Assembly: GCA_002368175.1 (NCBI GenBank)
Contig: AP018172.1
Span: 3,532,001 to 3,596,000 of the forward strand
DNA length: 64,000 nucleotides
DNA from: Calothrix sp. NIES-2098
Lineage (GTDB): Bacteria; Cyanobacteriota; Cyanobacteriia; Cyanobacteriales; Nostocaceae
Direction of reading: 5' to 3'
The notes beneath the pieces were generated by a model. That model worked only from the letters and a program-made list of their open reading frames with translations, was not told the DNA's origin and made no database searches. A program made the translations under genes and the position numbers. Shown here in pieces: positions 54,558 through 62,378 of this stretch. Each line of letters opens with the position of its first letter. Position 1 is the stretch's first letter.

Positions 54558-55164
54558 GAGAAACCTCTTTAGAAAGTATAGATAAAGTTTTACTTACCCA
54601 AGTTTGCACTTGAGGATGGGGATGGTTGCTTAAAAGCTGACAAAGAGCGATCGCTCTTTGTAACTGTCCACTTAGCTGATAGGCTTGGATCAGCCACATT
54701 TGGGCTTGAATGTAATCTTTGGTGTTGCGGTCTTTACAGCCTTGACAGTAATCTTCGAGATATTTAATGGCTTTAGGGTAACGACCTTCTTTACAAGCTG
54801 TGATGCCTTCGGTCACTAATTCTGATAAGCTCATGGCTAAAGGCTCGCGTTCTAAACGCTGTTGTTCGATAGCTTGAGCGATCGCTTGCTCTAATCCATC
54901 AAATTCTGGTAATAACATAAGTTGTGGTTCTGGCTGTTGTAAAGCTGACAAATCGCTATATTTGAAGCGTTTAATTATTGCTAATATCGGACGCAAATAG
55001 TCAGCGATGATGCGTTCTTCTGGCTTCATTAAGCTTTTTTGGGCTTTAGCAATGACATCCACAGGATATTGCTTGCGCTTCATTGCGACTGCTACAGCTT
55101 TTGTAATTTCAGCTTTTGATGCTGCTGGAGATACACCAAGAATTTCATAAGGATTATGTTCCAT
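54550..55164 (-). CDS. J-domain-like protein lacking HPD, with TPR-like C-terminus
   Basis: A 204-residue protein. The opening NPYEILGVSPAASKAEITKA matches helix I of a J domain, but the HPD tripeptide that stimulates Hsp70 ATPase is absent; the position reads KRKQYPVDVIAKAQKSL. Residues about 120-200 form helical repeats resembling TPRs (ITACKEGRYPKAIKYLEDY; IQAYQLSGQLQRAIALCQLL). It lies 13 bp after the TPR gene and overlaps grpE by 8 bp. It may be a J-like protein that binds the Hsp70 without activating it, or a scaffold. Confidence 0.7.
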   Translation of the reverse strand: MEHNPYEILGVSPAASKAEITKAVAVAMKRKQYPVDVIAKAQKSLMKPEERIIADYLRPILAIIKRFKYSDLSALQQPEPQLMLLPEFDGLEQAIAQAIEQQRLEREPLAMSLSELVTEGITACKEGRYPKAIKYLEDYCQGCKDRNTKDYIQAQMWLIQAYQLSGQLQRAIALCQLLSNHPHPQVQTWVSKTLSILSKEVSHV

Positions 55165-55177
55165 AACGCACCTTTAA

Positions 55178-57910
55178 TTAATGAATATTCAGGCTGTGAT
55201 AAATTTCTTGAAAAGCAGGTTTATCAGGACAAAGTTCGTAAGCCCAACGCCCTAACTTTTGAACTAATTCAAAGGATAAATCTCTATTTTGGAGACCTTT
55301 AATTAAAGTTTGAATAAAAAACTCTGCTACATAGTGGCGAATTGATTCGTGTTCTGAATATTTAGCAATAAGAATTGCTTCATCAAAGCGATCGCGTTTC
55401 ATCAAATCGTGAATTTTTTGGAGTTCTTGAGTAAATTCATAAACTTCTAGAACATTTTCATCTTCAGGACAGAGTTCGTAAGCCCAACGCCCTAAATTGT
55501 AAATATCTTCAAATCCTAAATCCCGTTTTTGGAACCCTTGAACTAATATTTCTAGGCAAATATCAGCCACAATATTACGTACCTGTTGATGCTGGGATTT
55601 TTTAGCAAGCTTAACTGCTTCTGCAAACTTGTTACTCTTGAGTAATTTCTCTATCGCTTCGATTTCTTGATTAAATTCAATCCTCTCGATTAAGTCAAGC
55701 ACAACAGGATTCTCCGGATCGATTTTTTTGATTTCTCGGAGTTCTTTTAACGCTTTATCTAAGGTAATCTTCTCATCAGCAACTTGTTCGCGGATTTTTT
55801 CAGCTTTGTATTCAGCTAAATAACTTCTAGCAGGTTGACTACCTAAGATGTCATACCAAAATTGAGCAAATTCTAAATGTTCGGAAATTTCTGAGATTGC
55901 TTGACGTTGTAATCCACAAAGTCTGTCTATTTCTTGTTGCCAATCTTGATTCTTTTTAATTTCTGACTTTGCTTCTTTAAGAGGAGTAATTGCATGACGC
56001 CATTTTTTCTGATTGAGATAATAGCACCCTTCATGATAAGCCACAAATTGCTGGGCAAATATTTCGTTACTATTACTAATTTTTTTTGAGGGTTTAAGTT
56101 GAATCGCTCTTTGAGCATCTCCTTCTACACAAGCAGCTACTGCTAATCCCCAAGCAGTATATAGAGAATTGAGAATTTGTTGGTGAGAATCTATTTTATC
56201 AACTAAAATTTCTTGCCACAGAGCAATATAATTTTGATAACAGCCAGGTGTGACAAATACATCATTGACTTTCATCCCACACTTTGATGGTTCGCCCATA
56301 AATTTTAGGGCTACTAATTCCAAACGGTATTTGTCCCGTAAATTTAAATAGTTTTGAATATTTATATCTTTGTAACTATCAATTGCAGCTTCTAGACGGC
56401 GTTTTAGCTCTAGAGATATTAATTTAAAATCAATTAGTTGATTTCCCAGCCAAGCCACATCTTTGAGCGTTGGATCTTCAGTTAAATTTGCCAATGCTGT
56501 TGATAAAGCGATTATCAAATTAGAGAGGTTGTTAAAGTCGTTATGTTCGCAATAATAAGTTGCTACTGCCCAATTATGTAATGTAGTAATATTAGGCTGT
56601 AAAATCCATGATTTTTCAAGTGTATTAGCAATATTTTTTTTATCTTTGTCTTGCCATAATTTAGTTTCTAAACATGGCTGAATATGTTCTTTGAGATTTG
56701 CCTCTACTAAAGGATCTAAACCAAATTTTTGTATAAATTTTTCACTTGCAGTTTGAGCTTGTTCTAGATTTTCAGTATTGACAGATTGTTCAATATTATG
56801 TAATAAGCAGAGGCGCTTTCTTTGGGCTAGACTATTGAGGATTTCGCGTTGTTTAGTAATTAAAGCAGTAGTAGATAGACCTTGCCACTCTCGATAAGCT
56901 TGTTGTAAATTTTCTTGTTTCGCATGAGCAAATCCCCGCAGATAAGCAGCTTGTTCTCCAGGCAACCCTACAAGATGAGATAATGCGATCGCCCAATTTT
57001 CTGCTTTAATCGCAACGATTCCTAACCTGATTTGGCAGTCTATTTGGTTAGGTAAGAGCAATTTAGCATTTTCGTAAAGAGATGCAGCTGTTTTAAAGTC
57101 ATTCGCTTTCTCTGCTGCTAAACCTTTACGGAACTCTTCTCGACCTTTGATTGTTTGCTGTATTTTTTGAAGGAATTGCATTCCATCTGAGCGCGGAAAT
57201 TTAGTTAAAGCAGCTTGTAAAATTGCGATCGCAGCGTGTAATCTTCCACCACTCTGAGCTTGTTGCGCTCTTTGGAAAGCAGATTCATAAATTTCTTCTT
57301 GTTGCACTTGAGATTTAGCCGCCTTAATCGCCTGTTCTAATGCTTCAGTAGAGTAGAGTTCTGCGGCTTCCAGGTAAACAGCGATCGAATTTTTGAAAAA
57401 TTTATTTTCGGCGTGTGATTCAGCTTTTTTAACTAATAGCTGAAATTGTTGTCTGCGTTGTAATTCCCTTTGACATTGGTCAATTGCTCTGGAGATGCGC
57501 TCATCGTGGAGAATTTGAGTACAGCTTTGATAAACAGCGATCGCATTTTCAATTGCTTGAATTTCTAAAGGATTGTTATTATCTTGTTTGAGCAGGTTTG
57601 TAGCCTTAACAGCGAGTTTATCTACTTCTAAAACTTGTTTACGCCACTGTTGTAATTGCTGAGTAAAGTTATATAATAAATTACCTAATAACAATTGGCG
57701 AATCAAACGTTCCCAAAAACCCGGTTTCTTAGACCAAACAGCAAGAGCCTTTTCAGCAATATTAACTGCTTCCCGTAAATGCTTATTTTGAACTAAATTT
57801 TCTGCTTTTTGCTTGGCTTCTTTAGTCTGTGGTGCTTGCTTATAAGCATCAATAATCCCTACACCCAACAAAGTTTTACTAAAGGTGTTTAAACTATCAA
57901 GAATGCTCAT
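55178..57910 (-). CDS. Large TPR-like repeat protein of the Hsp70 operon
   Basis: A 910-residue helical protein. ATG at 57910 with AAGGAG 8 nt upstream; it overlaps the preceding stop by one base (TGATG). The N-terminus has one marginally hydrophobic segment (about 68-78). Most of the length consists of helix-turn-helix repeats of TPR character (AVNIAEKALAVW; AIAVYQSCTQIL; LEAAELYSTEALEQAIKAA; AAIAILQAALTKFP; FKTAASLYENAKLLLP). The C-terminus has two clear copies of about 78 residues, each containing RDLxFE...LGRWAYELCP. It probably scaffolds or binds clients for the operon's Hsp70. No enzymatic motif was seen. Confidence 0.7.
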   Translation of the reverse strand: MSILDSLNTFSKTLLGVGIIDAYKQAPQTKEAKQKAENLVQNKHLREAVNIAEKALAVWSKKPGFWERLIRQLLLGNLLYNFTQQLQQWRKQVLEVDKLAVKATNLLKQDNNNPLEIQAIENAIAVYQSCTQILHDERISRAIDQCQRELQRRQQFQLLVKKAESHAENKFFKNSIAVYLEAAELYSTEALEQAIKAAKSQVQQEEIYESAFQRAQQAQSGGRLHAAIAILQAALTKFPRSDGMQFLQKIQQTIKGREEFRKGLAAEKANDFKTAASLYENAKLLLPNQIDCQIRLGIVAIKAENWAIALSHLVGLPGEQAAYLRGFAHAKQENLQQAYREWQGLSTTALITKQREILNSLAQRKRLCLLHNIEQSVNTENLEQAQTASEKFIQKFGLDPLVEANLKEHIQPCLETKLWQDKDKKNIANTLEKSWILQPNITTLHNWAVATYYCEHNDFNNLSNLIIALSTALANLTEDPTLKDVAWLGNQLIDFKLISLELKRRLEAAIDSYKDINIQNYLNLRDKYRLELVALKFMGEPSKCGMKVNDVFVTPGCYQNYIALWQEILVDKIDSHQQILNSLYTAWGLAVAACVEGDAQRAIQLKPSKKISNSNEIFAQQFVAYHEGCYYLNQKKWRHAITPLKEAKSEIKKNQDWQQEIDRLCGLQRQAISEISEHLEFAQFWYDILGSQPARSYLAEYKAEKIREQVADEKITLDKALKELREIKKIDPENPVVLDLIERIEFNQEIEAIEKLLKSNKFAEAVKLAKKSQHQQVRNIVADICLEILVQGFQKRDLGFEDIYNLGRWAYELCPEDENVLEVYEFTQELQKIHDLMKRDRFDEAILIAKYSEHESIRHYVAEFFIQTLIKGLQNRDLSFELVQKLGRWAYELCPDKPAFQEIYHSLNIH

Positions 57911-58422
57911 CAAACTGGCTCCTTACAGTTGGGAATTTTGAACACCTCCCCGACATCTATATAATTTTCTCGCCCTTTGAGTTGAGGATTAGCTTTAACT
58001 ATTACTTCCCAAGAAGTTCCTTTTCCACAAAATTTTTCGGCGATCGCGCTGAGATAATCTCCAGATTTGACAGTATAGGTAGTTGGTTTTGAAGGCTTTT
58101 TCACCACCACAGGAGTATTTTTAATTGTTGGTTTTGGGATAGAAATACTTGTAACTGAATGGGAAGAAGAGACGGTTAATGCGTGTAACTGTGTTTGTTG
58201 GATAATAAAGCTGCCCCCAGCCCCCATACAAATACCAACAATCAGCATTAACAAGGCAATTCCTATGGGCCAAGTTGTAACTTTTACTGGTTGTACGAGG
58301 GTATCCAAAGAGGGTAATTCTTGAAGCATCCGAATCACAGACAAATCGGTATCGCAGTTAGGACAAGTTTTACCTGCAACTTCTTGATAACCGCACACAG
58401 GACAGTTAAGTTTGATATTCAT
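57910..58422 (-). CDS. Zinc-ribbon / TM / LysM membrane protein
   Basis: A 170-residue protein. Cytoplasmic zinc ribbon at the N-terminus with C7, C10, C20 and C23 (CPVC and CPNC). One TM helix at about 52-74 (IGIALLMLIVGICMGAGG). Extracytoplasmic Thr/Pro/Lys linker, then a LysM domain at about 117-164 (YTVKSGDYLSAIAEKF; VGEVFKIPN), which binds peptidoglycan-type glycans. Its ATG overlaps the Hsp70 stop by 4 nt (ATGA). It could anchor the chaperone complex to the envelope. The combination of parts is read directly from the sequence; the role is inferred. Confidence 0.75.
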   Translation of the reverse strand: MNIKLNCPVCGYQEVAGKTCPNCDTDLSVIRMLQELPSLDTLVQPVKVTTWPIGIALLMLIVGICMGAGGSFIIQQTQLHALTVSSSHSVTSISIPKPTIKNTPVVVKKPSKPTTYTVKSGDYLSAIAEKFCGKGTSWEVIVKANPQLKGRENYIDVGEVFKIPNCKEPV

Positions 58423-60611
58423 CGTGTTAGTCCTGTGACAATGGTTTTGCCCGTTGATTCTTCATTGAGCCAACGCTTCACATCTGGTTGGAGTTCGCGC
58501 CATAAGCGATCGGCTTCGTGTGTATCGCTCTTTTCCATAGCACCCAGCATCCGAGCCAGCTTTTCATACATAGCATTGGCTTGGGTAGGCGCAACTGAAT
58601 AGGCTTGGCGAATCGCAGCTAAACAAGCTTGAATCAGTTTGGCTTCATCAGATAAATTGTTGAGTTCTGTATCTGCATCTTCATTTAAAGCCTGCATCCG
58701 TGAGAGATCGTTAGCATCGATCGCATCTTTTAAATTCTGACTCAGCTTTTGTAATCTTTCTTGCTGCGGCTGAGGAATCATAAATCCACAGAGTTTAACT
58801 ATGCGATCGCATTCATTCACGAAATACTCAGCTTCTAGCCGTTCTTTAGACATGGATACTTGGAATTGTTTCAGGTTCATTCCAGCGCGATCGCGTAAAT
58901 CGATGCGTTCTTCTCCTGTCCGGGGATCGATAATTTGATTGCTTAACTGCACAACTGGTAATGCTAACTTCAGTGCTTCTTCCACACCAAAATCGGTTAA
59001 TTCTTGGTTATTGAGTTCTGCGATCGCTTCTTCTAATTCCTGATATATTTTCTCGTCAGACCGCCCTCGTGAGAAGGTACAACTTACCCTCTCAGAAGGA
59101 TCGTTTTTCAACGTAGCGGTCATCCTCAAATCACCATTTTTTTCATCTAACTCTAAATTGACAAGAATTTCTGTCCCGTGTGGATGGTAATAGTTTAATC
59201 CCAACCACATATCGCCAATACTTTCATAATTTTTATCCACATCAGGATTGAAAAATTTAAAATGAATTAACCTCTGTCCATCAGCAGTTGTTTTAAAAGT
59301 GTGAGATGTCTTTACTGGCAAAATATCACCCTGACTAATAACTTTATATTGACCATCCAGTAACTTAATATAGTAATCACGAGAGACTGTGGTGACTTTA
59401 TCTGTTTGTCCAGCTGCAACAATTGCTGCACCCTCCGCTACTGCGTACATCGGGCGGGGATGCACTACCACTTTATTAACTCCAAAAGCCTCTCTAACTT
59501 TGCGTTGTACTAGAGGAATTTGGGAAGAACCCCCTACTAATAGAACGACATCCACCATCTCTATATGATGTTCTGCATATTCTAAAGCTTGGCGACAAAT
59601 TTGAATTGAACGGTCTACCAAATCAGCAATTAATTCTTCAAATTGTTCGCGAGTAATTGACACTTCAATGGGGATAGCAATTCCTAATTCATCTAATAAT
59701 TGAGTAGCAGGTGCAATTTGAGATACTGTAGCAGTGCTTAATTCAACTTTTGCCCGTTCTGCTGCTATCTTCAAGTCAGCATTAAATCTTATTCGTTGAT
59801 AGTGAGGCATTTTCGCAATTAAGCCATCAAGATCGGCGATTTTTTCTTGTTGGGAAACTTGCTCTTTTACAAACTTGATAATGCGAGAATCAATGTCATC
59901 TCCTCCCAACCATAAATCGCCAGCTTTTCCTGATTCAATAAAGGAAGTGCCAGCTGCTTGAATTAATGAAGCATCAAATGTCCCACCACCAAAATCAAAT
60001 ACTAAAATCGTTTTAAAATCGTCTCCTTTGGGAGAAAAGCCATAAGATATGGCGGCGGCTGTAGGTTCCGGTAGCAATTCCAAAGGAGTCAGTCCAGCTT
60101 TAAGTGCAGCGGTGCGGGTAGCTTGGCGTTGTTTGTCGTTAAAGTAAGCCGGGACGGTAATTACAGCTTGGTCTATAATTTCGTCTGTTTTACCAATCCC
60201 TTGACGGTAAGCTTGAGCGTTTTGTACAACTTTTTTGAGGATTTCCGCAGAAATATCCTCTGGCTGATATTCTTTACCTCCTAACCAAACCGCAATTCCG
60301 TTATCTGTTCCTTGGCTTGGTGGGGTAATTTTGTAACCAAATTCTGACTTTTGTTTCTGTACAGATGAATCGCTAAAACCTCTACCGATCAAGCGTTTTA
60401 TCGAAACAATTACGTTCTCCGGGTCAGCCCGTAGTTGGTTGTAAGCTTGATCTCCTATTAAGAATTTACCTTGCTCGCAAGCAACGAGCGATCGCGTTAG
60501 TTTCCTATCTGGGGGCGTATTATCATTAGCCGTCACAACTTCAACTTCAGCCAACTTAAAAGCGGCGACAGAATTAGTTGTCCCCAAATCAATCCCTATT
60601 GCTTTGCCCAT
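58419..60611 (-). CDS. Hsp70-family chaperone, accessory DnaK paralogue
   Basis: A 730-residue Hsp70. ATPase domain motifs: IGIDLGTTNSVAA at the start, ITVPAYFNDKQRQATRTAA, LPEPTAAAISYG, VFDFGGGTFDASL and LVGGSSQIPLVQRKV. A substrate-binding-domain region follows from about 390, then an extended helical C-terminal part (about 560-730) ending in WRELQPDVKRWLNEE. It contains an unusual insertion-like segment near 85-120 (KSEFGYKITPPSQG...AVWLGGKEY). Cyanobacteria have several DnaK paralogues; this one heads an operon of five overlapping genes and is probably specialised rather than the essential housekeeping one. Confidence 0.88.
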   Translation of the reverse strand: MGKAIGIDLGTTNSVAAFKLAEVEVVTANDNTPPDRKLTRSLVACEQGKFLIGDQAYNQLRADPENVIVSIKRLIGRGFSDSSVQKQKSEFGYKITPPSQGTDNGIAVWLGGKEYQPEDISAEILKKVVQNAQAYRQGIGKTDEIIDQAVITVPAYFNDKQRQATRTAALKAGLTPLELLPEPTAAAISYGFSPKGDDFKTILVFDFGGGTFDASLIQAAGTSFIESGKAGDLWLGGDDIDSRIIKFVKEQVSQQEKIADLDGLIAKMPHYQRIRFNADLKIAAERAKVELSTATVSQIAPATQLLDELGIAIPIEVSITREQFEELIADLVDRSIQICRQALEYAEHHIEMVDVVLLVGGSSQIPLVQRKVREAFGVNKVVVHPRPMYAVAEGAAIVAAGQTDKVTTVSRDYYIKLLDGQYKVISQGDILPVKTSHTFKTTADGQRLIHFKFFNPDVDKNYESIGDMWLGLNYYHPHGTEILVNLELDEKNGDLRMTATLKNDPSERVSCTFSRGRSDEKIYQELEEAIAELNNQELTDFGVEEALKLALPVVQLSNQIIDPRTGEERIDLRDRAGMNLKQFQVSMSKERLEAEYFVNECDRIVKLCGFMIPQPQQERLQKLSQNLKDAIDANDLSRMQALNEDADTELNNLSDEAKLIQACLAAIRQAYSVAPTQANAMYEKLARMLGAMEKSDTHEADRLWRELQPDVKRWLNEESTGKTIVTGLTR

Positions 60612-62378
60612 TGCTAATTGCCACCCTTATGACTTGTATCAATTAATTTTTCAATACCTCTGACTACTGCATAAAATCAACATTGCAGAGCAGGAGCCAA
60701 TAGCTAATTTCGACTATTACAGATACAACCAGCAAAATCCCACAGAGTAAGTACGTAAACTACTCGAATATTTATTATTGTACTTCAGTAAATATTGGCA
60801 TGAAAAAATTAGTGGATGCCAAAATGCATCTGCCGTTTTTGTTGTTTATCAATAAATATTTGCACCGACTAAATATAAATCATGCTTTAGAACAATATTT
60901 CTGACAATTTATGAAAATTGTCAAAATTCAGCACCCAGTAATTAAAATACAGAATCCTGAATCTTGAATTCTGACTCTTGAATTTTTATATAACTAGAGG
61001 TTTATATAAGCTGAAGCAGCTTAGTAAATTATATAAATCTCTAGTTTTATAATCTTAAAATAAGAATGTAACTAATTTTACATATCCATTTATTTCCTAC
61101 CCTAAATTCGGTTACAACGTAGTGAATCTTAGCAATTGCCACAACTTTCAGACATCATGTAAGGTGTCCTAAACTAACTTAATATTTCCCAGCCATGATG
61201 ATAATGCATATAAGCTTTATTATGTCAATCATATCTATGCCAGATAAATATGCGTTTATCTTATCTAAAAACTAGAAAAGATGTGGTAAAAGAATATTTA
61301 TACAGTATTGTTACTAACAAAGATGAATTTTGTTTTTGAGTGCATCCCAAAAAATACACAAGATTCACAGTCTTTAGATAGCTTTAGCCACTGTGAGTAA
61401 AAAAAGTAAGAGCTAATTTTTCTACTGTAGATATATAAAGCGTTTGAGCATTTATTTGCCAACAGAAAAGCTAAAGCCAATATTTGGCATAAGTCTTATT
61501 CTGTAAGGATTATAGCTGTTTGCAAGATGAATAAAAAGTATATCGGTCTGAATTAGAAGTATTTATCAAAACTTGTAATACAGACTATATAACTTCATCA
61601 TCAGTAACAGGCTTTTTCTGAATATTTCGAGCCGCCTAAAAAAGAATTAGCTTAAATTCATCTAGATATTGTGAGGTAATTATGACAATTGCTGAACTTA
61701 CGAGATTGAAATTTTAAGTATTCTGATTGACAGTAGAAAAATTTATATTGAACACCAGTCTTGGTAGATAAGGTGTTCATTTTTTCAAAATTTCATTGTG
61801 TTCCTAAATAAAACTACAATAATAATTTGTAGTTTTATAGAACTGTTTATTTTAAGGAATAGTATCAAGTTTGATACGGAATCTAAAAAATTCCCCTAAT
61901 TAAAACAGTTCGGATCTGTCATTAACTACTAAATAGACTTGTCTAGAAATCTAGAATACACCTGTACACAAGGTATAGAGGTTGCTTATATGTCTTCAAT
62001 TCATTTAGCAATCAATTTTGCCATCGTTAATGGTAGTTAAGCGACAAAAAATAGAAAGCTAAAGCTTTGTATTTTTGGCATACACGACCAATGCAGATAT
62101 TGCTGTTTGCAAGGGAAAACTTGTCCCTTATTGGCTTCCTAATAACATCTGGCGATCGCTGTTTCAGCAGTTCACGTCGGAAAGTTGCACTGCTTATATG
62201 CGTAAGTACTTAAGCAGAAATTTGGATACCCAATCAATAGCTTATGTGCTGTCTAACTATTTGTTGTCATGATAGGCGATCGCTCTGCATTAGTTGCGGC
62301 GATTGTTGCTGATGCTTATTGGCTTCCTAAGCCTTTGGAACGAAGAGTTTGAAACTACACAAGTGAGGAGAAAATCAA
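60612..62378. other. Long AT-rich intergenic region
   Basis: About 1.8 kb upstream of the Hsp70 operon and the proline-rich gene. It contains the long imperfect inverted repeat at 60992-61046. Two short frames (61298-61480 minus, 62075-62272 plus) have no ribosome site or recognisable product. The phrase TTATTGGCTTCCTAA occurs twice (near 62128 and 62318), perhaps a decayed duplication. Otherwise nothing was identified. Confidence 0.5.
60992..61046. repeat. Long inverted repeat (17 of 18 paired)
   Basis: AACTAGAG-g-TTTATATAA (60992-61009) pairs with TTATATAAA-t-CTCTAGTT (61029-61046), with a small GCTG/CAGC hairpin in the loop (61010-61020). TTTATAATC follows. No gene ends next to it. It may be a terminator of an unannotated small RNA or a decayed miniature element. 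Confidence 0.6.

Noticed and set aside
61298..61480. 60-codon minus-strand frame in the long gap
   Set aside because: No start context, AT-driven composition and no family.
62075..62272. 65-codon plus-strand frame with TTG start
   Set aside because: No ribosome site; resembles no family I know. Its TTATTGGCTTCCTAA phrase recurs 190 bp later out of context, suggesting decayed sequence.
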